This document shows, piece by piece, positions 12,213 to 23,936 of a stretch of DNA of 64,000 nt. The stretch is taken from the NCBI GenBank assembly GCA_903813345.2, contig CAIIXF020000005.1, forward strand, positions 4,493,375 through 4,557,374. The letters run 5' to 3'. The stretch is from Owenia fusiformis. Its lineage: Eukaryota > Annelida > Polychaeta > Sabellida > Oweniidae. Under the pieces are notes generated by a model. That model ran no database searches. It saw nothing but the letters and a program-made list of their open reading frames with translations, and was not told the DNA's origin. The stretch's first letter is position 1. Each line of letters begins with the position of its first letter. Both the position numbers and the translations under genes were made by a program.

Positions 12213-14180
12213 GTATTTTAACAATGCACACTCAGCAATAATAGTGGTACAACGATAATGGTAATACAACGATAAATACATGCATGGTAATGGAATATAC
12301 AGTAGAGAGGTAAGTTAACCATGTGAGATTATACCCATGATAGGAATGTACTTGCATAAATTAAACGATATTAAAATGATCAGATGCTCATGTATAATGG
12401 AAACGAAACTTATATGAGGGAAATGGTGCCAAATATTTGAACAGATTATATATTCTGTACAGTATTAATATATATACCAGGACTGTATAGCCAGCTTTTG
12501 ACAACTTTGGCCAAAAATCACTTGAAAAGGGTTGAGAATGGTGAAAAAACCCTGAACCCCCCTCAGCTATGGGCATGCGTACTATACTTAAATGTAATGT
12601 GAAATATGAATGTTGCCATGATAACAGACATAGTGTAGACCATAGTAAGACTTAGAGTAGACCATATAAATAAGTGACATAGAGTAGACCATAGTAAAGT
12701 GACATGGATTAGACCATAACAAGAGACATGAGTAAATCATAATTAGATAGAATTGACCATAATAAAGGACAACGAGTACACAAACATAATTACCTTATTA
12801 TCTTTTCTCTCAGGTGACCAAGTTAATGAAATGAGTATTTTATGTGATTATGGTGTGAAAGGATCTAATTTACGGACACTGCACTCTCATCTTGTGAAAG
12901 ATAAATCTAATTATATATACAGCTGTGTTTATCTGCATCATATTAGAATGTACTTTTCTTTAAAAAATTGTAATTCTCATTGGTTTATGATTCTTTGAAC
13001 AGTACGTTCTTTGATTTCAGAAATATTCATTTTAGACATCGCATTGAACGAGGACATATATGAACCAGTGTATTAAAAATATTATCCTCAAATTTAAGAG
13101 GATACTTACACTAATCCTATTGTGGAATACATGCACAGTGCATCATAACTTAAAGTAAAATTGTAAATGAACGCTTTCAGATTAGTTTTCAGAATGATTG
13201 TCATATCAGGACATATAAAGTCATGATAGAAATGTTAATGGTTTTCTGACATTTTGGGATCAGTGATGGTCATATTATCATACCAACTTTGTTGATTGTT
13301 GAACTGTTGATTTTGCTTGCTATTGGCTGTAAATAATATTAATTATTATAGAATTGTAATTAAAAGGGTTGCCATAATGTACTATATGTATTTACCCAGT
13401 ATATTTTTTCTTACTAATATTGTTGGTTTGTTGAATTATAAAATTTATTTTATTAAAATATTTACGAAATAAACAAAATGATTTTCAATATGCAATATCT
13501 TAAAAATGTATAATTTATTTTTATATTATAACATAAGACATACAAAGTAATATGTAAGACATGGAATGGTTAAATCATGAAGAGATCATATACATCAGAC
13601 AGACATTGTAGACTCAGTGTTATTTTACATGTAATATTATTCCATGATTAATGTGATATCTGTATAATAACAACCAGTGATACGTCTGATATTATGGAGA
13701 TCCAGGTGATGTTATTTAAAAAATCATTTATCTGTCAAGCTACATATTTGGCTGATATCATTTATCAGCTGCATATCTGTGTGATAAACAAATTTGAATT
13801 TTTCTTAAAAATCAAGGGATAAACCCAATATCAGATAATTTCTCATCAGATCAGATCAGATCATTTAATAGCCTCGTAGGTACCAAATACTCAACACGTA
13901 TTCGCTTCTCTCACTCATGTTGATATTTAATATCAACTTGTCAATTAAAAAGATATCACTCAAAATGATCTGATATTGCCTATATATTAACCTGTTAATG
14001 TTGATCATTTACATTTACATGGATGATATAATTTTCTTTGTTTATTACCTAGTCACTAGGTTGTCCAGATATCATATATCTATTCATGGATAAATCACAT
14101 CACTCATAAATCGTCAGGAAAGCGTCTATTTATTACTAGATGTTGTGTATTCTGGCAGTATATACAAAAAGTTTGCCAAA
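12213..14180 (+). other. AMT 3' flank and possible 3' UTR
   Basis: AT-rich, no open frame with coding character. At 12,625-12,760 a degenerate minisatellite repeats gtagaccatagtaa / gacata. The clearest AATAAA is at 13,468-13,473; whether AMT transcripts reach it is unknown. A short open frame at 12,753-12,998 has no recognisable product. Confidence 0.4.
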
Positions 14181-14188
14181 TGTAAGAG

Positions 14189-15471
14189 CTTCCTGGTCAA
14201 CTCAACCCCAAGTCAACTCAACCCAAGTCAACTCAACCCATAGTCAAGTCGACCCCAAGTCAAGTCGACCCTTAGTCAAGTCGACCCCAAGTCATCTCGA
14301 CCCTTAGTCAACTCGACCCCAAGTCATCTCAACCCTTGGTCAACTCAACCCTTAGTCAAGTCGACCCCAATGATTTTACTTGTTTTAAGTAGATTAAAAT
14401 ACAATATAATATATCATTAAATAGTACTTCGTTGAATATTTTGATAGTATATGATTTATTAAAGGAATAATAGAAAATTATGGCAAAGATAAACTTTCCT
14501 ATTTGAATCCAATTTGATTAATGCAATTTCTTTCCTAATTCAAAAATAGATATTGCATTGAGAAAATAAATCTGACATATGATTAAGATAATGAGAAACA
14601 GAAATCCCATTGTTTGTACAGTCTTGTTTTAAAATCTGACTTCAAAAAATAAACATTTCCGTCACCTATAGATCATAAGGAAGATTTGAACTGGATCATA
14701 AAATCCCAATCTGATTGTTTATGACACCTGACATATGAGTAAGATAATGGAAAATAGAAAAACATACATGTAAATCCCATTGTTTGTTCAGTCTTGTTTT
14801 AAGATCTAACTTCAAAAAATAAACATTTCAATCGCCTAAAGATCAGAAGGAAGATTTGAACTATATCATATTGTTTATTGTTTATTATTATTATCAAAAT
14901 ATAAAATCATTCAATACAAAGTAATGGATGGATGTTGGCACAATGCACATTTTGCAAAAGTTACCTGTTGTCAAAAAATACTGTTGCAACAATTTCGGTA
15001 TAACAGAAAAGTGTATAGAAAAATTCTATTTACAATTATAATTTTTTATTTCAGAGAGATAAAACAAGCTCAAATATGAAAGGGTGAAATATATGTATAG
15101 CATCGTGAATAGCCCTCTTAAGATTTATGAAATATTATTTTGGTAAATAAATGTCATATTTATAAAAATTATAACTAGTTGATAATTTTGTTTTGGAAAA
15201 TTAGCATTTTAATCCCTCATTCTTTCAAAATTCATTTCAATATCATACCATGAAAGGTACATCTATTTGTTTTTATGATGGGGTCGAGTTGACTAAGGGT
15301 TGAGATGACCAAGGGTTGAGATGACTTGGGGTCGAATTGACTAAGGGTCGAGATGACTTGGGGTCGACTTGACTAAGGGTCGACTTGACTTAGGGTCGAC
15401 TTGACTAAGGGTTGAGTTGACTTGGGTTGAGTTGACTTGGGGTTGAGTTGACCAGTTACCATGTAAGAGAT
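14189..15471. mobile_element. Fold-back-type transposon with 8-bp target duplication
   Basis: About 180-bp arms at 14,194-14,370 and 15,283-15,460 are inverted copies of each other, and each arm is itself a tandem array of a 14-17-bp unit (agtcaagtcgaccc / agtcaactcaaccc). The element is bounded by TGTAAGAG at 14,181-14,188 and 15,472-15,479. The interior has a ~130-bp direct duplication (14,572-14,700 and 14,729-14,872) and no coding sequence. Subrepeat-built inverted arms are typical of fold-back elements. It must depend on a transposase encoded elsewhere. Confidence 0.85.
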
Positions 15472-15479
15472 ACATCTAT

Positions 15480-17481
15480 TGGTTTATTAACTGAATTTAA
15501 AATTAAAAAATTAACATCAAAATATTTTACACTTTTTGAATTACACATACTGAAAACTGAAAGATGGCTCTGTGATATAATGATCAGGTTTTGTTATAAC
15601 TCCAGTTAGATATATTGGAGAGGTAATCATATATAGTTCTCATGATATCTCTAATTTTTTATTTTTTGATATGTTTTGATGATATATTCACAGAATGTAC
15701 AATAAATAATGACTTAACTTGTCAATCCAACTAAAATATTTAGATCTTACAGAAATACATAATGGTTGCCATAGTGACAAAGATTACACCTCGTATGTTT
15801 CAGTCAGAATATCGGAAACCTTCCATTTCCATTGTATTACTGAATGTATGCAACTGCCTAATACAAATTACAATATATTTACACTTTATTTAAATAAAAA
15901 TAGTAAGAATATATAAGATTAATATGCCCAGATGTTCCAAAGAAGAAACTCTACGAAAAGTTAAAATACTACATTTCTTATATCAGAATAATACTCTCTT
16001 ATATCTGTTTTGTAAATTATGATATAAAAAATACTATAGATTGTGCCATTCCCCCCTGGGTGGTACATTAGTAGTCACCAAATGTAACTTTAAACATGAT
16101 AAATCCCTTTACCAATAAGTAGCGTTTCATGTTCTTATGGTATTATCTTTCAAATTATCCCAAGGCTTCGCTAAAGCAATGCTTTGATGAAGGGAGATAA
16201 ATCAATCATGTCCTATGTAAAATTGTTATTGTGATAAGTACAAGAATTCCTACATATTACATGTATTATAATTGTTTAACATGTAAAAATATTGTAACGG
16301 TTTCTCAGTTTGTTGAATGAATTATTTAAATATGTGTGAACATCAATGCACGCTGATACACATTATTTATAAAAAATGTCATATTTATCCCCACCCAAAG
16401 CATTACAATATTAAAACCAGCAATTAACAGATTGCGTGAAATTATGATGGCTTCATAAAAATACTTTAATCATCATACTCTCTCATTAATTAATTAGGTT
16501 TCTATGTGTTATTGATAGGGCCTGTCTCCTATTTCATTCATCATGGTCTAATATACATACCATTGGAAACAGCTCTTCCTGTAACATAGCACAGTATTTG
16601 ATAAACTTCATTGCTTTCCCTTTTTTAATTGCCTGAATTATTTCAAGTTTCATAGTACATTTAAAATAACATTCATTTTCTCTTATCTTCAGTAGATCCG
16701 TTTTGTGGTAGATGTCATTTCAGCATAATTTTAACAAAATATTCTGATTTTGAATCATGTTTTCTACTGCTATGTGTTAATATCCATAACAACATTTTGA
16801 AAAACATTACCCATTTGATTGATTCTTGTTGATTGAAATCATTAAAATTACATGGGAATACAATGCATTAAAATGTTTTCAAGGACAAATCCCCTGTTAC
16901 AAAAATAAATAAAAAAGAAGTATGAGTGGCAAGTGTTCTATATATAGATCTTAATAGAATTGTACTTAGAGCATCATTGTCAATGTATTTACCTGGAGAT
17001 AATCCATTGATCCTTGTAAGGCAGGGTAACCTGACATAAATGCTGCTCATTAAAATCATGGTACACTGTTTATTATTAGGTATTATACAACTTCTGTTGC
17101 TACCAGGTTTTCTGAATATGTGGAATATTGCGAAGCCCAAACCCTGGTCAATGTAGTAGTTTGTCCTTGTACTACTATGTATAAGTGAAGAGACTACCTT
17201 TATTTCTTGCAATAGATTGGTGTGTACCCCCAAAGCTGAAAGTTTGAATGAGTATCTCAGTCATCTATTTGCCATATGTTTGATTGTAACGCAGTCACTT
17301 TTTGATGCTGTACTACTCTTGCACTGACTTCTTCCAGCTACACTGAACTGTTCAATTATTTCTTTGTTGAAGTTATTTTGATAATGTATACACAACAATA
17401 CTGCACTGTATTGTACTGTACTATACCGTACTGTATGTAGTGTACTGCACTGTATGTAGTGTACTGTATTGAACTGAACAG
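15480..17481. other. Non-coding, AT-rich interval
   Basis: No exon with family resemblance and no defined repeat were recognised. An open frame on the minus strand at 17,233-16,868 (121 residues) lies downstream of the unidentified gene's stop codon and is most easily explained as 3' UTR. Near 17,392-17,470 there is a simple gtactgtactgta-type tract. Confidence 0.4.
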
Positions 17482-18549
17482 TTAGATTATTGTACATCCC
17501 CAGCAACATTGTTGAGGGTAGTCAGGGGAATATACAGAGCGGTTTGTCCCATAAACCCAGAATCTTGTATTGGTATCCTTCCACTGGTAGCGACACTCAG
17601 TCACTGGTACAGCTCGCAGAATCTGACGCTGGAAGTAAATATGTTTGTTTAAGAGTTGCACAATTCATTATTATTTCACTACCTTATTCTTCTCTCTGTG
17701 ATTGGTCCAAGTCATGACATTTTGTCCAACTTTGAGTTTGTCTTGTGTAATTTATAATTTACTTCTATCTGTTATTCCAAGGGTGTAAATTTGTATATTT
17801 ATACTTTTTAACATTTTATACATTCATTTGATACATTTTAACTTTTACATTGTTTTCATGTAATTATTGTAGTTACTGATGCCCCTATTGTAATTTTAGT
17901 GTACCATAGTTAAGAAAGCATAAGTCAAACTAAATACATATGTAGTAAGTAAAGTAATATGTTAGCAACTTACCTGTTGAATCCACCTCTCACTGGCAAA
18001 GCTCTGGCGATGATGGTCACATAGTCTTTGGGAGTTTTGGTTAATCTCAGCAATAGGGTATGCAATGATAGGCCAAATCTGTACAAAAATGGAACATTGT
18101 AGTTTTTACCTTTATACCTGTTTGAAAGTATAGGAACAGTTAACCTGTCAGTGTGGAACATCGTTGGTACCTCTAAAAAGTGTTCCACTTCGGAGGTGTT
18201 TCACTTATAGAGGTTCATTTAACATTAAATCAGTTGGTCTTGAGACTGAAAAGTGTTCCACTGACAGAGGTGTTCCACTTTACAGGTTTCACTGTCCCTC
18301 ATTTCACAATATTTTAAATATGTTTTAATCAGAAAATTTAGAGAGCATGATTATAGTGAAATTGTGAAAGGATCATTCACAGTTCTTGATATATTTAAAT
18401 AAGACAAGTTTCTTTAAATCTGTGGAATAAGAATGGGTATTCTTACTTGTGGAAGCGTTTGTTCAAATATAGGTATTCCCCCTACATCTCTGACCAGTTC
18501 ATCAGGCATATCTGTTTTCTCCATGATATGGTCACTTAGGTGATTTATA
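17482..18549 (-). CDS. Unidentified conserved-looking gene, last three exons
   Basis: Three exons join in frame on the minus strand: 18,549-18,447, 18,078-17,974 and 17,628-17,482 (stop TAA). Splice sites are good (tatag/gtaaga, acag/gtaagt, ccag), phases match, and together they encode 117 residues. Visible stretches are DHIMEKTDMPDELVRDVGG, IFEQTLPQIWPIIAYPIAEI, RLCDHHRQSF, ILRAVPVTECRYQW and a C-terminus of FWVYGTNRSVYSPDYPQQCC-WGCTII. Regular codon structure, short exons and the Trp/Cys/Pro-rich end argue for a real gene. I do not recognise the family and give no function. Upstream exons should lie between 18,550 and the gap or beyond it; the promoter at 19.8 kb could be theirs if it works in both directions. 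The 3' end is complete, the 5' end missing. Confidence 0.75.
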
Positions 18550-18917
18550 CTATAAAGCAAATATGTATTGTGGTCATTACAGTGATTTTGATTATTAAAC
18601 AAACACAAAATAGTTGTCACTTAAGTGATAAGTGTAATACAAATACTTAAACTTGTAGATTAAAATGTATCATGGATAGAGATTTTGGTAATTTGGCTTT
18701 TGTATAAGTTAAGTAGAGATGAGATAATTTGAATCCGACATCAAATAATGCATTTACTTTGAATTAGCCACTCTCAACTTTCTTTCTATAGGTATCTCAG
18801 AAGCCTTGTATCTGAAGCTACTTGCCTCCACTTTACAGGTTTCACTGTCCCTCATTTCACAATATTTTAAATATGTTTTAATCAGAAAATTTAGAGAGCA
18901 TGATTATAGTGAAAACC
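18271..18917 (+). repeat. Direct 90-bp duplication (18,271-18,362 and 18,829-18,917) beside a contig end
   Basis: ccactttacaggtttcac to gagcatgattatagtgaaa occurs twice, almost identically, the second time 65 bp before the contig end. It could be a true duplication or an assembly artefact at the contig edge. Confidence 0.7.
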
Positions 18918-18981
18918 CACGATATCATGATGTCTGTTTCGTACATGTAAATGGTTTGTTCTATAAACAGTTTAGCCACGT

Positions 18982-19481
18982 NNNNNNNNNNNNNNNNNNN
19001 NNNNNNNNNNNNNNNNNNNNNNNNNNNNNNNNNNNNNNNNNNNNNNNNNNNNNNNNNNNNNNNNNNNNNNNNNNNNNNNNNNNNNNNNNNNNNNNNNNNN
19101 NNNNNNNNNNNNNNNNNNNNNNNNNNNNNNNNNNNNNNNNNNNNNNNNNNNNNNNNNNNNNNNNNNNNNNNNNNNNNNNNNNNNNNNNNNNNNNNNNNNN
19201 NNNNNNNNNNNNNNNNNNNNNNNNNNNNNNNNNNNNNNNNNNNNNNNNNNNNNNNNNNNNNNNNNNNNNNNNNNNNNNNNNNNNNNNNNNNNNNNNNNNN
19301 NNNNNNNNNNNNNNNNNNNNNNNNNNNNNNNNNNNNNNNNNNNNNNNNNNNNNNNNNNNNNNNNNNNNNNNNNNNNNNNNNNNNNNNNNNNNNNNNNNNN
19401 NNNNNNNNNNNNNNNNNNNNNNNNNNNNNNNNNNNNNNNNNNNNNNNNNNNNNNNNNNNNNNNNNNNNNNNNNNNNNNNNN
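18982..19481. other. Assembly gap, exactly 500 N
   Basis: A round-number gap indicates a scaffold join of unknown real size. Order and orientation of the flanking contigs rest on scaffolding data that cannot be judged here. Confidence 0.98.
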
Positions 19482-19769
19482 CAAACTGATATATCTGCGA
19501 AATTGATGCAGTTGAAAATGAAGTCATTATTATCGGAGATTTAAAAAAACAGTATAAAAATAGTCCTTAGGTCGACATTGAAAAACGTCTCCCATTTCTA
19601 TTTCGTTCATTATTATCTACATTTGACCTCATTAGATCGTGTCTTTATTCTCTCTTCGACTTATTTTCGTCTATCGAAGTGAATTTGATGAAAAGTAAAC
19701 GCCCTGCGAATTACGCATTATTATCCTCATCCAGAATTTCAGTTTTTGTATTTTTCAAACTTCCCACCA

Positions 19770-19873
19770 TGCGCATGCGCACTTAAAAGTTTGAAAAGCA
19801 AAATGGCGGTACATTGTTGGTTGAAGTGACGAGACGGCAGCGCTTTGCAGTCCATTTACAGTTGATGTATGAG
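19770..19873 (+). promoter_or_regulatory. Probable core promoter and first exon (NRF1 and YY1 motifs)
   Basis: TGCGCATGCGCA at 19,770-19,781 is a perfect NRF1-type palindrome, and AAAATGGCGG at 19,800-19,809 matches the YY1 consensus often found just after transcription starts. The area 19,560-19,880 is locally richer in CpG than its surroundings. A donor-like ATGAG/GTGCGT at 19,873/19,874 could end a short first exon. No downstream exon could be assigned with confidence. It might serve the unidentified minus-strand gene across the gap, a plus-strand gene, or both. Confidence 0.55.
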
Positions 19874-19881
19874 GTGCGTGA

Positions 19882-20454
19882 GTATATATTTAGTATATTT
19901 ATTAAAATGTAAGCCCAATCGTCATAATATAGAGATTTAAGGGTTGGATATTAAGTAGTTTTAGGCGAAATCGAATGTTCCAAATGAAATGTCATTTTTT
20001 CAAAGTCATGCCGAACGATTTTCATAAATATCTTTTACTTTGACAATTCATATAAATATGACGTGTACGGTTATCCCGTGGTTATAAATTCGAATTCATT
20101 CGACTTCCCGAGCAGTTATCTCGAATGCATGCAAATATCAATCTGATTCACAGTCCCCGGTCTGTCAAATATCACCGGTAAATATTGTTTCTTCCAATTT
20201 TGTTTGGAAATTTGTGGGTTTATGTAATAAGCCGGGTAGTCGGGTGACCGGGTACCTAACGTTCCTACCAGGGATACCTATATTCTCTATTGTATAGACA
20301 TGGTTAGGAATTTGATTCTTTCATTTTATGCCTCAAAACTGACTGACCTCCACCTCAACGTACCAAGCAAACAACCAAGAAACAAAATAAAGAAACATCG
20401 ATATTCTGTCAATCACTGAGGCAATAAATCAAGCAACTTTAAAGTTGTATTGTA
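19882..20454. other. Non-coding interval after the promoter
   Basis: Presumed intron or intergenic DNA. No exon, repeat or RNA gene recognised. Confidence 0.4.
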
Positions 20455-20462
20455 CATCATAC

Positions 20463-20933
20463 TAGTGTTGTCGCGATGTGCCATAATCGTACATCGATGC
20501 ATCGGCAATTTTCAGGAGTAAACATCGATGCACATCGCGATGTACATCGAGAAAAAGTCTGAGAAAAGTGCACTGAAATACCGAACGCTAATACACTAAA
20601 ATACCGAACGGAACAAATTAATAAGAGTACGCTGGTACATCCGGGAACTTCTAGTAACGGTGAAATGAAAGTAAAAGTAATTTTTTTAGATTAATGGTTC
20701 ATTTAGACTAGCTAAAGCAGTTTTGGAGCGAAAGAATATCAGAAAACATTGGAAAATGAAATAACTCATGAGAAAGGTAAGCGATTTGCGTCAAAATAAG
20801 ATAAGAAAGGGTGATTTTTAGCGAATTAAAATTTTTTCAAAAACATCGATGTTTTGTTTCAGACATCGATGCATCGCCAGAATCAGCTTTGGCGATGTAT
20901 ATCGCGATGTATCGATTAATCGCGACAACACTA
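20463..20933. mobile_element. hAT-like MITE with 8-bp target duplication
   Basis: Perfect 15-bp terminal inverted repeat TAGTGTTGTCGCGAT ... ATCGCGACAACACTA, bounded by CATCATAC at 20,455-20,462 and 20,934-20,941. Both ends also carry inverted acatcgatgcatcg motifs. At 471 bp with no coding sequence it is non-autonomous; the 8-bp duplication and the TIR fit the hAT superfamily. Confidence 0.88.
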
Positions 20934-21149
20934 CATCATACCCTAATTAACGACAAAGAATCATACACTTTACGTGTCCTTAATATATATTATACAAAGC
21001 TTCATCACATACCTCGTACAAATCGTCATCGTAGAAAACAATGATCGATATGTGCTCTATCTCTTATACGATAATTATAATGACTAAAGATTTGGGCTTG
21101 CTTTCTCGACTATTTTTTTATTCTTGCAAATCATTATGTTGTGTTAAAA

Positions 21150-21510
21150 CCTACTGTTGTCTCGGTGTGCCTTATTCGTACATTGATGCATTATCAGCTT
21201 TCAGGAGTAAATATTGATGATTCGATACATCTGGAAACAAAGTCGGAGAAAAAGTTCACAGATTTTTTTAGAAAATTTAAACAAGTTTATGATAAAAAAA
21301 CCTAAACAGTGTAACTTTTCTGAATGAACGCATATCAGAGAACATTGGAAATGAACCAAGAAATGAGAAAAGTTAAGACATTTGCATGAAAAAAGAAAGG
21401 AATTGCTTTTTAGCAGATTTAATTTATTTAAAAACAATGTATTGTTTCAGGCATTTATGATTGCCAGAATCTCTTTTGGTGATGTACATGCAATATATTG
21501 ATTATTCCTG
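21150..21510. mobile_element. Degenerate second copy of the hAT-like MITE
   Basis: Diverged similarity to 20,463-20,933 in the same order: tgttgtctcggtgtgcc, acattgatgcatt, ttcaggagtaaa, then ttgccagaatct and gatgtacatgcaatatattg. CpG sites of the younger copy are mostly lost (e.g. cgcgat to tcggtg). The terminal repeats and target duplication are no longer clear. Confidence 0.65.
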
Positions 21511-21774
21511 ACTGAGTCGAGTTCAGTATTTACTTTTCAAAAGCCTATTATTTCTCGGCACTTGCTGCATTTATTTATTTCTGTTAATTGTTCATCTGCT
21601 ATCTCGCTCTTGTCATAAAAGTTTCCACAATCTCAAATTACAGAAATGTGTTTACAATTGCTTTTTGAGCCAGTCAGTTTTCAAAATGTTGGAATGACAT
21701 TCACTTCGGTAATTTTGCAAAATTTTGGAATGACATTCACTTTGGTGAATCTTTTTTCAGAATTATTTCCTGTT

Positions 21775-23028
21775 ACCAATGTGGCATGTTTAAAAACCTC
21801 TGTCGATAGGATTCCTGTTTTAAGTTATTTCTGTTCAACATCAATACAGAAAACTCGCCTATGACTCCTGGTTCAAAAGCTCACCTATTTTCAAAATGGC
21901 CGCCATTTTTGTCTCGCAAAATTCACTTTTTACCCATTTCCTAGCTTTACAAATAATTTCAGGTGTCCTGCATTGTAAAAATCCATGTCTATGTAAAGAG
22001 TAGTTGTATGAAATAATTTTGTTACAAAAAATCAGCAAAAAATTTATATCCTTTTTTTATTTTCAGCCATTTTAGTTAACATTGATTTGTCCATCTGACT
22101 CGCGAAATCCACTTTTCCATCAACTATAGTGGCATGTTTTAAAACCTCTGTTGATAGGATTCCTATTTTAAGCTATTTTTGTTCAACATCAATACCGAAA
22201 ACTTCCCTATGACTCCTGGTTCAAAAGCTCACCTATTTTCAAAATGGCCGCCATTTATATCTTGTGAAATTCACTTTTGAGCCATATCCTAGCTTTACAA
22301 GTAAATTCAGGTGTCATGCTTTGTAAAAATCCATGTCAATGTAAAGAGTAGTTTTATGAAATAATTTTGTTTCATCCATTGTTATATCCATTTTTTTATT
22401 TTCAGCCATTTTAGTTAACATTGATTTGTCCATCTGACTGGTGAAATCCACTTTTCCATCAACAATAGTGGCACGTTTTAAAACCTCTGTTGATAGGATT
22501 CCTGTTATAAGTTATTTCTGTTCACATCAATACAGAAAACTCCCCTATGAGTGTATGACTCCTGGTTCAAAAGCTTGCCTATTTTCAAAATGGTCGCCAT
22601 TTTTGTCTCGCGAAATTCAATTTTGGCCCATTTCCTAGCTATACATATAATTTCAGGTGTCCTGCATTGTAAAAAGCCATGTCACTGTAAAGAGTAGTTG
22701 TATGAAATATTTTTGTTACAAATAATTGGCAAAAAAATATCATTTTTTTATTTTCAGCCATTTTTAAATATTTTTACCTGTGGCTCCTGCCTCTTTAGCT
22801 CGAATATTTTCAAAAAAGCGGCCATTTCTGTCTCGCGAAATTCACTTTTGGCCCATTTCCTAGCTTCACAAATAATTTCTGGTGTCCTGCATTTTAAAGA
22901 GCTATGTTTTTGTAAAGAGTAGTTCTTTGAAATAATTTTGTTACAACAAATCAGCAAAAAATTGTATCCATTTTTTTATTTTCTGTCATTTTAGCCATTA
23001 TTCACTTTTGAGCAACACCATGTGAGCC
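21775..23028 (+). mobile_element. Repeat family E copy 1: ~305-bp tandem units
   Basis: About four units of ~305 bp. Each contains aaacctctgtygataggatt, ctcctggttcaaaagct, caaaatggccgccatttttg, ctcgcgaaattcac, ttcaggtgtcctgcattg and gaaataattttgttac. It ends with the family terminus caacaccatgtgagcc. The other terminus (AGCTCACATGGTGAGC), present in the other copies, is missing here. Upstream, 21,640-21,770 has a short ggaatgacattcactt duplication. Non-coding. Confidence 0.75.
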
Positions 23029-23208
23029 CAGTATCCACTAACTATTTTATTATTCACTTTATATTTATTTACAGAATTTACTTATTATTATGAACAGAAT
23101 AATGCATCACCTCACTTCACATTTCACTTGCAAATTTCTTTCGAACCGAAAATCGCCACTTTTGAACAAAAAATAAATTGAGAACGCAGCCTGATATCCT
23201 GTTAATTA

Positions 23209-23936
23209 TCCCAATGAACGAAGTTCGGTAGGGATATAGTGAAGCCCTCCGTCAGTCCGTCCGTCCGGAAGATAACTCAAATATTAGTTGACCGATTTTC
23301 TTCATATTTGGTTGAAAGATGTATATTGATGAATAGTTCTACGCAAAAACAAAATTTTCCAAGATGGCCGCCGCTGTAAAAATGATGGGACTTTTTCGCA
23401 AAAATTTAAAATTTTTCATTTTAAACCAAAGTAATTAATATTATTGTTTGAAATTTTGGTAGTATATTCGCAACATCTATCTATTTCACATATATTCCGT
23501 GTTTTTCATCCTGACCCCCAGGGGCCGTGTATGGGGGGTCAGGAAAACAGAAAGTTTCCCTAATTTTTAGATCTTTCTGAAGTATAGCTTTATTATACTC
23601 AAATGAAAGGCAATTAAGAGTAGATTGCAAATATTGAATTTTTTTCCTGATTCGAGCCTCGTAAAATTCAAAATGGCCGTCTAATGTATGATTTCGCAAT
23701 AATTTTTTGATCCCTTCAAAGTATGGCCATATAATACTCAAATTGAAGGAATTTTGGAGTAGATCACAATTATGGTATTATTTTTCAGATTTGTACCTCA
23801 GAAAATTCAAAATGGCTGCTTTGCAGGAATTCGCAATTCTAAAATTTTCAATTTTAACCAAAGTAATGTCGGTAATTGATATTTTGTTCGTTGGGATTTG
23901 CTACTCCGCGGAGTTGCCATTATCTAGTTAAACATA
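23209..23936 (+). mobile_element. Repeat family F copy 1, intact (TIR ATCCCAAYGAAC)
   Basis: Begins ATCCCAATGAACGAAGTTCG, then a ccgtcagtccgtccgtccgg run. It has segments in common with the split copy at 26,914-27,291 plus 38,909-39,336, and ends near GTTCGTTGGGAT, the inverted terminal motif, followed by ctactccgcggagttgcc. It contains TGGGGGGTC at 23,532-23,540, the empty target site used by the 11.6-kb insertion in copy 2. Open frames inside it are not coding. Confidence 0.8.

Noticed and set aside
16868-17233. 121-residue minus-strand open frame
   Set aside because: It lies just downstream of the stop of the unidentified gene, has no splice or domain support, and is probably 3' UTR.
18806-19544. 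Long open frames across the first gap
   Set aside because: They consist almost entirely of N.
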